A DNA stretch of 37,825 bases from Planctomycetia bacterium (GCA_016191115.1 JACPPG010000021.1:1-37825), one strand, 5' to 3'. Positions 9,697-18,181 are shown, counted from the stretch's first letter. Notes: a model not told the origin generated them from the sequence alone. Program-made: numbers and translations.

Positions 9697-11163
9697 ATGA
9701 AATACGCCCTGCCCGCCCTCGTTGTACTCGCCGTGGCTGCCGGCATCCGCGCCGCCGAACCGCCGGCCACGCCGCCCAACATCGTCATCATATTCTGCGA
9801 CGACGTGGGCTACGGCGACATCGGCTGCTTCGGCGCCACCGGCTACACCACGCCGAATATCGATCGCATGGCCAAGGAGGGCGTTCGCTTCACGCGCTTC
9901 TACGTGGCGCAGCCCGTGTGTTCCGCCTCGCGCTCCGCCCTCATGACCGGTTGTTATCCGAGCCGCGTCGGGATCAAGGGCGCGCTGAATCCCATGGCCA
10001 AGATCGGCATCAGCGACGGCGAGATGACGATGGCCGAGCTCGTCAAGCAGAAAGATTACGCCACGGCCATCTTTGGCAAGTGGCATCTCGGGCATCTACC
10101 GCAGTTCTTGCCCACGCACCATGGCTTCGACGAGTATTTCGGGCTGCCGTACTCGAACGACATGTGGCCCTTGCACCCGGACTATTTGCCGCCGCCCGCG
10201 GGCGCGCCGGCGCGGCGGCAGGGCTACCCGAGCTTGCCGCTGGTGGAAGGCGACAAGGTCGTGATTCCCGACGTCACGTCCAAGGAGCAGCGGCAGCTCA
10301 CCACGTGGTACACCGAGCACGCGGTGAGCTTCATCGAGCGGAACAAGGCCCGGCCGTTCCTCCTGTACGTCCCCCAGACGATGGCGCACGTGCCCTTGCA
10401 CGTCAGCGACAAGTTCCAGGGCAAGTCCGAGCGCGGCATGTATGGCGACGTGATGGAAGAGATCGACTGGTCGGTGGGGCAGATCCTCGAGGCGATCAAG
10501 CGGGCCGGACTCGACGAGCGGACGCTCGTTATTTTCACCTCGGACAACGGCCCGTGGCTGCCGTACGGCAATCATGGCGGCTCGGCCGGACCGTTGCGCG
10601 AAGGGAAGGGGACGTGCTGGGAAGGGGGCGTCCGCGAGCCGTTCGTGGCCCGCTGGCCCGGCAAGATTCCCGCCGGCACCGTGTGCAGCGAACCGGCCAT
10701 GACGATCGATCTTTTGCCGACGATCGCCCGGCTGACCGGTGCCCCGTTGCCGAAGCACAAGATCGACGGGCTCGATATCTGGCCACTCCTGTCGGGCGAA
10801 CCGGGCGCCAAGAACCCGCACGACGCGTATTTCTTCTATTTCGCCGACAACGAGCTGCAGGCGGTCACCAGCGGCAGGCACAAGCTACAACTGCCGCACA
10901 CGTACCGGTCGATGGCCGATAAGCCCGGCGGCCGCGACGGCCGGCCCGCCGGCGGCGAAGCGCGAAAGATCGAGAAGCCCGAGCTGTACGACCTCGAAGC
11001 CGACATCGGCGAAAAGACGGACATCGCCGCCGAGCACCCGGACACGGTCGCGCGGCTGTTGGCATTGGCCGAGGGGGCCCGCGAGGACTTGGGCGACACC
11101 CTCACCAATCGCGTCGGCCGCGGCGTCCGACCGCCGGGGCGGGTGGCCGAAGGCGGCCAGTAA
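9697..11163 (+). CDS. Exported sulfatase (arylsulfatase A-like, Cys-type)
   Basis: A 488-aa sulfatase with a signal peptide (residues 1-20, ending IRAAEPP). The metal-binding start PNIVIIFCDDVGYGD (Asp35, Asp36) and the active-site motif C75-S-A-S-R79 are present. The Cys would be converted to formylglycine. This is the CxAxR form of the usual CxPxR. FGKWHLGH, TSDNGPW and HGGSAGPLREGKGTCWEGG supply the remaining conserved active-site residues. GGAG about ten bases upstream and the signal peptide fix the start at 9697. It should desulfate a carbohydrate or aryl sulfate in the periplasm; planctomycetes commonly carry many such enzymes for sulfated polysaccharides. No sulfatase-maturing enzyme is nearby. 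Confidence 0.93.
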   Translation: MKYALPALVVLAVAAGIRAAEPPATPPNIVIIFCDDVGYGDIGCFGATGYTTPNIDRMAKEGVRFTRFYVAQPVCSASRSALMTGCYPSRVGIKGALNPMAKIGISDGEMTMAELVKQKDYATAIFGKWHLGHLPQFLPTHHGFDEYFGLPYSNDMWPLHPDYLPPPAGAPARRQGYPSLPLVEGDKVVIPDVTSKEQRQLTTWYTEHAVSFIERNKARPFLLYVPQTMAHVPLHVSDKFQGKSERGMYGDVMEEIDWSVGQILEAIKRAGLDERTLVIFTSDNGPWLPYGNHGGSAGPLREGKGTCWEGGVREPFVARWPGKIPAGTVCSEPAMTIDLLPTIARLTGAPLPKHKIDGLDIWPLLSGEPGAKNPHDAYFFYFADNELQAVTSGRHKLQLPHTYRSMADKPGGRDGRPAGGEARKIEKPELYDLEADIGEKTDIAAEHPDTVARLLALAEGAREDLGDTLTNRVGRGVRPPGRVAEGGQ

Positions 11164-11807
11164 AAACGACTATGGCCGTATCGAGCCTGATTCCAAGAAT
11201 CACGAACGGCAAGAACTGCAATATCGTCTTAAAAGTGTGCATGCTGGGGGCATTGATTTTAAAATCATTTCTGCGCGCGACTCTCGCCGCGCTTGACACC
11301 TCGGACGTCTCCGTGGTGGGCGACGGCTCACTCGCAATCATCTGCGGGTGTGGCGTCGATACGTCTTGACAGGCCCGGCGCGAGTGCACGTTGACGAGGC
11401 GCCGTCCCTACGTTCGGGTGCTGCGCCTGTCACAACGTGCTAACGGGTGCTTGACGATCGGTCGCCAGGCACCAGTTTCTCTTTGAGTCGATGCGCACAG
11501 CGCGCGCCACAAGGGCGTGTTGGAGGGCATCCATCGCGCGAAATCAAATCAAGTCGAAGAAATGCACAAAATCAAATCACACCTTGCGCGAGCGCGAGAA
11601 TTATTTTCGCGCGAGCGGCGCACAATATCCGACAAACGCGGGACTGGGGAGCAGATATTCGCGCACCCAGGCTTGCGCGGGCGGACTACCGTCAACAAGC
11701 GTCGCAAGGACGCACCGCGAAAACTGACGACGCTGCTCGTGCGTCTGAAGCGCGAGCGTCTGGGTAGGCGCAACTCGGCGCATGCGCGCGGTATCACCAC
11801 CATTCCA
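11164..11807. other. 644-bp gap without a convincing gene
   Basis: This gap between the convergent sulfatase and LCCL genes is less GC-rich than its surroundings in parts. It contains a perfect 14-bp palindrome, TGATTTTAAAATCA, at 11254-11267. A hairpin at 11592-11612 has a 9-bp stem with one G-T pair and a 3-base loop (arms GCGCGAGAA and TTTTCGCGC). GCGCGAG/CTCGCGC motifs recur through 11500-11780. Open frames exist on both strands but run into the LCCL gene or lack a ribosome binding site. A structured RNA or decayed DNA are both possible. Confidence 0.5.
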
Positions 11808-12797
11808 CTACCGCGGCTTCACAATCCGGTACGCCATCGGGTAGGCCCCGTAGTCGTAGCTGACGACGCCGTTTTGCGGCGAGCCGGTGAACGACGGCGG
11901 TGACGGCACGATCTGCACCTTTACGACGCCCGTCTTGCCGGGCCGCAGTACGCCGGCGTGTACGGCGGCCGTCGACAGCTTGGAATCGGTCGTGTACATG
12001 CCGGTGCCCCAGATCGCACCGTCCACGCTGCCGGTCACGCGGAACTTGAACATCTTGCCCACGTGCATTTGATATTGCATGAGCGCCCCAGGGTCCGGTA
12101 GCGCGCCGGTATCCTCGGGCTCGGGTTTTTCCTCGACGAGCGCTTGGGAGCGCAGCCGGCGGGCGTCGGCCACGCGCAAGGGCAGCTCGCCGAATTGCGC
12201 CGTGCGGACTTTCAACGTCGACGCGATGATATGCCCGGAAATCGTCGAATCGACCGTTTGAATCACGTCCAGGTCGCGCGGTTCCAGTTCCTTGGCGTCG
12301 ACTGTTTCCTTGATCTTCTCCAAGAGCCGCTCGGCCTGCTTGCTGGCCAGCGACGCCTCGGCGGCTGTCTTCGCAAGCGCCGGGTACGCCACTTGTCCGA
12401 GCGCCAAGAGTTGCCGCGCGGCCAAGGCACGCACGTGCCCCTGCGGGCTTGCCAGCGCCGCCAGGGCCTGATCGAGCTCGGATTTCCGCTCGTCCGACAG
12501 CCGCTGCGCGAAGTCGATGCGCATGATATCGGCCGAGGCGATGCGCAGCGTGCCGTAACGGCTGGCGACTTCGATCGGCTCGTCGGCGAGCACGACTTTC
12601 AAGCGGCTGTCGTCGTTGAGCAGCACTTCGACCGCCCGCGGGGCAGGCGGCGCCGCGGTAGGCAAAGGCGCTTCGAGCACCTCGTCGAGATCGTCGTCGG
12701 CCCAGGCCGGCGAGGCAGCTCCCACAATGAGGACAAGCGCGCCGGCCACCGCGATCAAGCGTAGCAAGAACCTGGGCGGTCTATGGTTAGTCATCAT
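11808..12797 (-). CDS. Exported LCCL-domain protein
   Basis: A 329-aa protein with an N-terminal signal peptide (FLLRLIAVAGALVLIVGAASPAWA). A Pro/Ala linker is followed by a beta segment (VEVLLNDDSRLKVVLADEPIEVASRYGTL) and a helical stretch with HEAT-like spacing (LASPQGHVRALAARQLLALG). The C-terminal ~85 residues match the LCCL domain (PF03815): GAIWGTGMYTTDSKLSTAAVHAGVL, then GxxGVVKVQIVPS and SPQNGVVSYDYG. LCCL is known mainly from extracellular animal proteins, with scattered bacterial copies. The start at 12797 has GAGG about six bases upstream. It lies 61 bp downstream of the crotonase gene on the same strand. The role is unknown; surface or matrix binding is plausible. Confidence 0.82.
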   Translation of the reverse strand: MMTNHRPPRFLLRLIAVAGALVLIVGAASPAWADDDLDEVLEAPLPTAAPPAPRAVEVLLNDDSRLKVVLADEPIEVASRYGTLRIASADIMRIDFAQRLSDERKSELDQALAALASPQGHVRALAARQLLALGQVAYPALAKTAAEASLASKQAERLLEKIKETVDAKELEPRDLDVIQTVDSTISGHIIASTLKVRTAQFGELPLRVADARRLRSQALVEEKPEPEDTGALPDPGALMQYQMHVGKMFKFRVTGSVDGAIWGTGMYTTDSKLSTAAVHAGVLRPGKTGVVKVQIVPSPPSFTGSPQNGVVSYDYGAYPMAYRIVKPR

Positions 12798-12858
12798 CGC
12801 TGCCTCATTCCCTTCGTCGTTGCCCGCTGCCGGCTGCCCGCTGTCTGCCGTCCTTCGC

Positions 12859-13662
12859 CTACTTCCCCTCAAATTTTGCCGGCCGCTTCTCGAGGAACGC
12901 CATCACGGCCTCTTGCACGTCGGCCGTGGCGATCAACTGACTCTGTGCCCAGCGCTCGATGGCCATCTGCGTTTGCTTGTCGAGGCCATTCCCTTGATCG
13001 ACGATCAGCTTCGCCAGACCGACGGCCAAGGGGGCGTTGCGGGCGATGTCGTGGGCGAGCGCCGCCGTGGCCGTCGCCAATTCGGCCGCCGGCACAACGC
13101 GATTCACCAGGCCCCACTGAAGTGCCTCGGCCGCGTCGACCGCGCGGGCCGTCAGCAGCATGTCCTTCGCGCGGCTCGGCCCCAGCAAGCGACTGAGCCG
13201 CGTCGTCCCGCCCACGTCGGCCACCAGGCCCAGTCGGGCTTCGGGGATGCTGAAGCGGCAGTCGTCGCTGGCCACGCGCAGGTCGAAGGCCAGCGCCAGT
13301 TCGAGCCCCATGCCCAGCACCTGGCCGTGCAAGGCCCCGATCACCGGAACTTCCGTGGCCTCGATCGTGTCGAGCGCGTGCTGCAGCCGGCCGGCAAAGC
13401 GGCGCAGCCAACGAGCCGGGTTCTGCCGCCCGATCGCGCCCTGGTTCTCGGCCAGCGACATGACGTCGATGCCGGCGGAAAAGATCGGCCCCGCGCCCGA
13501 GACGATCACGGCCCGCACGTCCGGCTCCCGATCGACGCTACAGATGGCCGCGGCGACTTCCTCGAGCATCTCCGGCGTGAGCGCATTACGCTTCTCGGGC
13601 CGATTGATGGTGACGAACAACAATTCACCGTCGATCCGCTTGGTGATCAGGGACGTGCTCAT
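12859..13662 (-). CDS. Enoyl-CoA hydratase/isomerase family (crotonase)
   Basis: A 267-aa crotonase. NRPEKRNALTPEML at the N-terminus, the oxyanion-hole segment SGAGPIFSAGIDV, and GQVLGMGLELALAFDLRVASDDCRFSIPEARLGL are all typical. Both Glu positions used by hydratases are present, in GLELAL and IPEARLG. The next segment, VADVGGTTRL, has the Asp seen in dienoyl-CoA isomerases (LAADVG), so an isomerase role is as likely as hydration. The length is normal. The gene precedes the LCCL gene on the same strand with 61 bp between; no other beta-oxidation gene is near. Only a weak ribosome binding site precedes the start. Confidence 0.9.
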   Translation of the reverse strand: MSTSLITKRIDGELLFVTINRPEKRNALTPEMLEEVAAAICSVDREPDVRAVIVSGAGPIFSAGIDVMSLAENQGAIGRQNPARWLRRFAGRLQHALDTIEATEVPVIGALHGQVLGMGLELALAFDLRVASDDCRFSIPEARLGLVADVGGTTRLSRLLGPSRAKDMLLTARAVDAAEALQWGLVNRVVPAAELATATAALAHDIARNAPLAVGLAKLIVDQGNGLDKQTQMAIERWAQSQLIATADVQEAVMAFLEKRPAKFEGK

Positions 13663-13905
13663 GGCCGCACCTCACACAGTTGAGGAGTATCCGCAGATTT
13701 CGCGGATCACGCAGATCTGGAAAGGATCCATAGACGGGCGCATTGCACCGTCACTTGCAGGGTGGGAAGCGAAACTCTTGTTCGACAAAATCTGCGGAAT
13801 CCGCGCCATCCGCGGAATGCCCGTCTTTGCATCCCTCTTCGTGCCTTCATGTTTGAGTGTTTGACTCTTCCTTGGGGTCCTTCGCGCCTTGGCGGTTCAC
13901 ACCGT
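13663..13905. repeat. Intergenic ATCCGCAGATT-type inverted repeats
   Basis: Degenerate units (ATCCGCAGATTTCGCGGAT near 13689 and the inverted CTGCGGAATCCGCG near 13790) form a loose palindrome between the lactonase-family gene and the crotonase gene. No gene is seen in these 243 bases. Confidence 0.5.
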
Positions 13906-15090
13906 TCAGCCGGCCGGCTTGATGAACTTCACGCACACCGGCATGGGGATCTCGATCGAATGCCCGGTCGGCGCGAGCTTGCCGGTCGCCGGGTCGATGC
14001 GAAAGACTTTGATCGTGCCTGAATCCTGATTGGCCGCCAGCAGAAATTTACCGTCTGGATCGATGCCGAAGTTGCGCGGCGTGCGGCCGCCGGTCGGCTG
14101 GTGTCCGATCGGACTGAGCCGTCCCGTGTCGGCGTCGATCGCGAAGATGGCGATGCTGTCGTGGCCGCGGTTCGAGCCGTATAGGAACCGGCCCGACGGG
14201 TGCACCTGCACTTCGGCCGTGGTGTTGCTGTCCCAAAACGCCGGCGGCAGGGTGGTTACCGTGTGCAGCTCGGTGAGCGTTCCGTGCGCCGGATCGTACT
14301 TCATCGCCGTCACGGTCGACGCCATCTCGTTGATCACGTACGCGAAGCGGCCGCTGGGATGGAAGGCGAAGTGGCGCGGACCGGAGCCCGGCGCGACCGA
14401 CGCCGCCGGCGGATCGTTGGCTGTGAGCTTGCCTGCGGCCGGATCGAACCGATAGACGAGCACTTTGTCCAGGCCCAGGTCCGCGACAAAGGCATAACGG
14501 CCGCCGGGATCGAGATTGATCGAATGGGCGTGCGGCGCCTCCTGCCGCTCGCGGTTCACGCTCGTCCCCACATGCTGGACTTTGCTCGACGCGTGGGCAA
14601 GGCGGCCGTCGGGGCCGGCCGGCAGCACCGCCGCGCTGCCGCTCCCATAGTTTGCTACCAGGACGTTTTTACCCTCCCGGTCGACGACCAAATGGCACGG
14701 GCCCGCGCCGGCCGAAGATTGGTGGTTCAACTTCGTCAGCCGCCCGCTCGGCCGCTCGATCGCAAACGCGGTGACGGCGCCCGTGTTCCCGTCGGCGTCG
14801 GCCACTTCGCTGACGGCGTACAGAAATCGCTTGGCGGGATCGATCGCCAGGAACGACGGGTTCTTGACGTCGGCGGTCACGCCCAGCCGCTCGATCGCGC
14901 CGGTGGCCGGATCGAGCCGGCAACAATAAATGCCCTCGCTCTTGCCGCCGGTGTACGTGCCGACGTAGACGAGCAGCTTGTCGGCCGGCGTCTGGTCCGC
15001 GCCCCCCTGCGCGTGCCCGGGCGCAGCGGAAAGGGCGGCGGAGAAACCGAGGAAGGCGCACAGAGCGTGTTGAAGATGGCGGTGCGTCAT
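13906..15090 (-). CDS. Exported lactonase-family seven-bladed propeller (PF10282)
   Basis: A 394-aa protein with a signal peptide (residues 1 to about 28, ending GHAQGG). It then carries the LLVYVGTYTGGKSEGIYCCRLDPATGAI start typical of the 6-phosphogluconolactonase-like propeller family. Repeats with SFLAIDPAKRFLYAVSE, CHLVVDREGKNVLVANY, PRHFAFHPSGRFAYVINE and EVQVHPSGRFLYGSNRGHDSIAIF follow. The export signal argues against a cytoplasmic pentose-phosphate role; many planctomycete members are secreted and uncharacterised. The start at 15090 is chosen from the signal peptide. Convergent repeats lie downstream and a family C element lies upstream. Confidence 0.88.
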   Translation of the reverse strand: MTHRHLQHALCAFLGFSAALSAAPGHAQGGADQTPADKLLVYVGTYTGGKSEGIYCCRLDPATGAIERLGVTADVKNPSFLAIDPAKRFLYAVSEVADADGNTGAVTAFAIERPSGRLTKLNHQSSAGAGPCHLVVDREGKNVLVANYGSGSAAVLPAGPDGRLAHASSKVQHVGTSVNRERQEAPHAHSINLDPGGRYAFVADLGLDKVLVYRFDPAAGKLTANDPPAASVAPGSGPRHFAFHPSGRFAYVINEMASTVTAMKYDPAHGTLTELHTVTTLPPAFWDSNTTAEVQVHPSGRFLYGSNRGHDSIAIFAIDADTGRLSPIGHQPTGGRTPRNFGIDPDGKFLLAANQDSGTIKVFRIDPATGKLAPTGHSIEIPMPVCVKFIKPAG

Positions 15091-15211
15091 GAGCAAATGG
15101 ATCCCGGTGATTGTGTGAAACGAGAGTGGCACATCAAAGCGGCAGGCCGATTCTACTGCGCCGCGGAGCCCGGTTGAACCGGTCCCATACCGCGACGCGC
15201 CCACCGAATAC

Positions 15212-15343
15212 TTGTAGGAGGCGACTCCCGTCGCCGACCGAGCACAAAATACTGCGCAGCCCGGGTATGACACCCTATGCTAGAGTGACGCTTCGCACGA
15301 GCGAAAAGGCAGTGCGTTCGGCGACGGGAGTCGACTCTTACAA
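15212..15343. mobile_element. Family C MITE-like element with 26-bp inverted ends
   Basis: The left arm 15212-15237 and right arm 15318-15343 are inverted copies differing at two positions (TTGTAGGAGGCGACTCCCG against TTGTAAGAGTCGACTCCCG). The 80 bp between are unique. The same arm occurs at 5268. It lies between divergent genes, and its right arm ends 14 bases before the ATG of the membrane-protein gene. Confidence 0.65.
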
Positions 15344-15357
15344 CCTTTGCCATCCCG

Positions 15358-16143
15358 ATGTTGCCATTCGTCCGCGAGCTCGATCGCCGCGACCGGCTGC
15401 TGGCCCGGGCCGGCTGGTTCCAGGTCGCGCTGCTGGCGGCCAGGCTCGTTGCGATGCCCTTCGATCACCGCACGATCCTGGGCCTCAACCCGTGGATCAA
15501 GCCGAGCAAGTTTGCCGTCTCGATCGCGATCTACGTGTGGACGCTGGCCTGGTTTCTGCCGCACGTCACCGGTCCGCGATGGGCCAAGGGGCTTATCCGC
15601 TGGGGCACCGTGGTCGCCATGACGGTCGAGATCATCTGCATCGCCGGCCAGTCGCTCCGCGGAACCCCCTCACACTTCAACGATCGTACGCCACTCGATG
15701 CCGCCGTGTTCGGCCTTATGGGCGCCCTCATTTCCTTCAGCACGCTCTTGGACGTGCTGTTGTTGCTGCTATTCTTCACGCGGAACGTTCCGCTGCCGCC
15801 GACGTACTTGTGGGGCATCCGCTTTGGCTTGCTGGGCGTGATCGTGGCCAGCGGCGTCGGCGCCGCAATGGTCGTGCGCGGCGCGCATTCGGTGGGCGGC
15901 GCGGACGGCGGACCGGGCCTGCCGTTTGTGAATTGGAGCACGTCGCTGGGGGACCTGCGCGTGTCGCACGCGATCGGCCTGCACGCTTTTCAGGTCTTGC
16001 CGCTGGTGGGGTACTGGCTCAGCCGCACGCGCCGCACACTATCGTCCGCGCGACAGGCCGCCGTGCTCTCCGCGGTCACGGCCGCCTACGGCGTGGTCTT
16101 CGCCGTGACGCTGTGGCAAGCCCTCGGCGGCCGACCGTTGTGA
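15358..16143 (+). CDS. Multi-pass membrane protein, unknown function
   Basis: A 261-aa hydrophobic protein with about six or seven predicted membrane segments, for example FQVALLAARLVAMPF, FAVSIAIYVWTLAWFLPHV, AVFGLMGALISFSTLLDVLLLLLFF, LLGVIVASGVGAAMV, and two near the C-terminus (HAFQVLPLVGYWLS and AVTAAYGVVFAVTLW). Conserved-looking polar motifs are NPWIKPSKF, GQSLRGTPSHFN and RVSHAIGLHAFQ, with His residues next to membrane segments that might bind heme or metal. I do not recognise a named family. The start follows a family C arm and has no clear ribosome binding site. Confidence 0.8.
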   Translation: MLPFVRELDRRDRLLARAGWFQVALLAARLVAMPFDHRTILGLNPWIKPSKFAVSIAIYVWTLAWFLPHVTGPRWAKGLIRWGTVVAMTVEIICIAGQSLRGTPSHFNDRTPLDAAVFGLMGALISFSTLLDVLLLLLFFTRNVPLPPTYLWGIRFGLLGVIVASGVGAAMVVRGAHSVGGADGGPGLPFVNWSTSLGDLRVSHAIGLHAFQVLPLVGYWLSRTRRTLSSARQAAVLSAVTAAYGVVFAVTLWQALGGRPL

Positions 16144-16194
16144 CGGCGGCGCCGCCCACGAGCCGCGGGCGTTAGCGGCCGCGGCAATTTGTCG

Positions 16195-16237
16195 TGTGCC
16201 GAAAAATGAGCCAGACCCCGGACTTTGCCGTTCTCCT
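16195..16237. repeat. Family B half element
   Basis: These bases match one end of the full family B element at 24263-24385, read in reverse: GAGCCAGACCCCGGACTTTGC followed by the terminal GTTCTCCT. Only one arm is present. It lies 11 bases from family A copy 3, so two element families are stacked here. Confidence 0.7.
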
Positions 16238-16248
16238 GGGCCACGATG

Positions 16249-16386
16249 CAGGGCCATTCTGTTTTTCAAAATGGCGAGGCGGGAAAATGGGACTGGCTCC
16301 GAGCATAAACAGCGCAAGTCCTTTCAGACCAACGTTGCGTCTCGGTGCCTGTCCCACTTTCCCGCCGGTGCGCCGCCGGCAAGCTT
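16249..16386 (-). mobile_element. Family A MITE-like element, copy 3 (truncated, inverted)
   Basis: The same palindrome as at 3055-3207 and 9407-9564 in the opposite orientation. It starts CAGGGCCATTCTG but stops at GGCAAGCTT, lacking the last ~19 bases of the full element. It ends 21 bases before the ATG of the redoxin gene. No long direct repeat flanks it, as expected for a truncated copy. Confidence 0.75.
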
Positions 16387-16407
16387 CATGCCACGCGGAG
16401 TCACCCG

Positions 16408-17553
16408 ATGAAATCCAGCACCTGCCCGATCGCCGCCGCGATTGCCGCCACGTTGTTCCTCGTGGGTGCTGCTCGCGCCGCCGGAACGACTGTTCTCTAT
16501 GCCGATCGCGCCGTTAAGCTCGACAAGACTTTTGACGACGGCGATCAACTGTGGATCACACCCGAGCAACTGACCGAGATCAGCGGTTTCGTGCTCAAGC
16601 CGCAGGGAGTGTGCCTCGACGACATTTGTATCCCGATCGGCCGCAAGCCGGCCGACGGCTTCGTGCGCACCGAGAACGGGCAAGAGCTCTTCAACCTGAC
16701 GAAGCTCGCGCGGAAGCTGGACCAGCCCGTGGTCGCTGACCAGGAACGGAAGGCGTGGAGCTTTGGCCCTCGCTCCTCGGCCGCGGGTGGCGACTTTACA
16801 TCCGTCATGGCGCCCGACTTTGTGCTGCCGGACCGGCAAGGAAAGCTCGTCCACCTGTCGGACTTTCGCGGCAAGAAGGTGTTCTTGGTCACCTGGGCTT
16901 CGTGGTGCGGGTGCCGGCTCGACCTGCCCGGCTGGCAGACGCTCTACGAGGAATTGAAGGACAAGGGGCTTGAGATCATCGCGGTGGCCGAGGACACCGG
17001 GGGCGAGGAGGCGGCCGGCAAGTTCTACGACCGCGCCAAGGCGACCTACACCACGCTCATCGATCCGGCGCACGTCGTCAGCACGCTCTACCAGATGGTC
17101 AACGTGCCGATGGGCGTGTGGATCGACGAGCAAGGCCGCATCGTCCGCCCGGCGGAAGTGGCGTATTCCAAGAAGGTGTCGCTCTTGTCGATCAAGGTCG
17201 ACGGCGACCACTACGTGGCCGGCTTGCGCGACTGGGTGGCGAAGGGAGACCAGAGCGTGTATGCGCTCAAGGACGAGGCCCTGCGGAAGCGCCTGCCGCA
17301 GCGCGACGCGAAGTCGGGCCTGGCGGACGCGAACTTCAAGCTGGCCGTTCAGCTTCACAAGCAGGGCGATGAAACCGGCGCCGAACAGTACTGGCGCGCG
17401 GCGCAAGAGCTCGAGCCCGACAACTGGAACTACCACCGCCAGGCCTGGGCCTTCCACCCCGGCGAGGCCAACGGCCTGTGGATGAAGAAGTACCGCGAGC
17501 TGGGCGACCGGGAGTACTACGCGCCCTTGGATCTGCCGGAACAGACGCCGTGA
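16408..17553 (+). CDS. Exported redoxin (TlpA/AhpC-like thioredoxin fold) with CxC motif
   Basis: A 381-aa protein with a signal peptide (about residues 1-24, ending GAARAAG). An N-terminal domain of about 100 residues (VLYADRAVKLDKT, then FVLKPQGVCLDDICIPI, with two Cys near 69 and 74) precedes a redoxin domain from SVMAPDFVLPDRQGKLVHLSDFRGKKVFLV. The active-site segment is WASWCGCRLDLPGW, with Cys167 and Cys169. This is one residue shorter than the usual WCxxC. The C-terminus has a TPR-like segment (ANFKLAVQLHKQGDETGAEQYW). It is probably a periplasmic thiol oxidoreductase or peroxiredoxin-like protein. GGAG lies seven bases before the ATG. Repeat A3 ends just upstream and may have displaced the original promoter. 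Confidence 0.85.
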   Translation: MKSSTCPIAAAIAATLFLVGAARAAGTTVLYADRAVKLDKTFDDGDQLWITPEQLTEISGFVLKPQGVCLDDICIPIGRKPADGFVRTENGQELFNLTKLARKLDQPVVADQERKAWSFGPRSSAAGGDFTSVMAPDFVLPDRQGKLVHLSDFRGKKVFLVTWASWCGCRLDLPGWQTLYEELKDKGLEIIAVAEDTGGEEAAGKFYDRAKATYTTLIDPAHVVSTLYQMVNVPMGVWIDEQGRIVRPAEVAYSKKVSLLSIKVDGDHYVAGLRDWVAKGDQSVYALKDEALRKRLPQRDAKSGLADANFKLAVQLHKQGDETGAEQYWRAAQELEPDNWNYHRQAWAFHPGEANGLWMKKYRELGDREYYAPLDLPEQTP

Positions 17554-17563
17554 GGGCAAGGCA

Positions 17564-17581
17564 GCTTGCGACCACGCAAGC
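17564..17581 (+). terminator. Hairpin after the redoxin gene
   Basis: A perfect 7-bp stem (GCTTGCG/CGCAAGC) with a 4-base loop lies ten bases after the redoxin stop codon. No T-run follows, so an intrinsic terminator is only likely. Confidence 0.45.
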
Positions 17582-17640
17582 CGCTGGAAAACCGAGCCAC
17601 GGCAACCCTCCCACGCATTGCCGGCGCGGCGATCTGGGCC

Positions 17641-17841
17641 TCAGCGCGTTTTCTTGAGCCGCTCAATGATCGTCCCATTGTCGCGGACCTCAAACTCAAT
17701 ACCCTTGCGCGGCTGGCTGACGCGGATCTCACGGAGTTTCGCGTCTTTGAACCGGAATTGCCATCCGCTTTGCAGATACAAGAGCCCCGCACGGTTTTGG
17801 GCCCCCCTCCCTGGGTTCGCTATCGGGCGTTCCATAGGCAC
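17641..17841 (-). CDS. Small protein (66 aa), unknown function
   Basis: A 66-residue frame beginning with GTG at 17841; an in-frame ATG follows at 17835. GGGAGGGAGG ends six bases before the GTG, a very strong ribosome binding site that makes this a likely real gene. The sequence is basic, with an alternating pattern in QFRFKDAKLREIRVS and EFEVRDNGTIIERLKK that suggests a small beta-rich fold. No family is recognised. It is convergent with the redoxin gene and divergent from the lipoprotein gene at 18182. The 340 bp between the two starts presumably hold both promoters. Confidence 0.55.
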   Translation of the reverse strand: MPMERPIANPGRGAQNRAGLLYLQSGWQFRFKDAKLREIRVSQPRKGIEFEVRDNGTIIERLKKTR

Positions 17842-18181
17842 GCTTTACCTCCCTCCCACGACGCGCCCAACGCAATTCCCTCGGTTGTCTTTCCAGCAAA
17901 TGTGCGCACAAGCGGACGACACCAGGGCTCGCTCATGGCTATGACCTCGATGGAAGCGCTAACTAACCGAACAACGGGCAGCCGCGGGATGGTGGGACTT
18001 CTACCAACAGTGCCGCCTTTTCCGATTAGCGAACGCGGGACGCGCATGCTACCGCCGTTGCAATCGGCACATTCGGCATTTCAGGACCATTGTAGCCCAC
18101 CCTTTTGGGCATTGATTGCTATAGCCGATACGTTCCCCATAGCCCGCGTGGGCGTCACGGCAATCAAAAAAGGGGTAATCC

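Noticed and set aside
11517..11903. Basic plus-strand protein of 128 codons in the 11.2-11.8 kb gap
   Set aside because: It runs antisense into the LCCL gene, has no ribosome binding site and has irregular composition.
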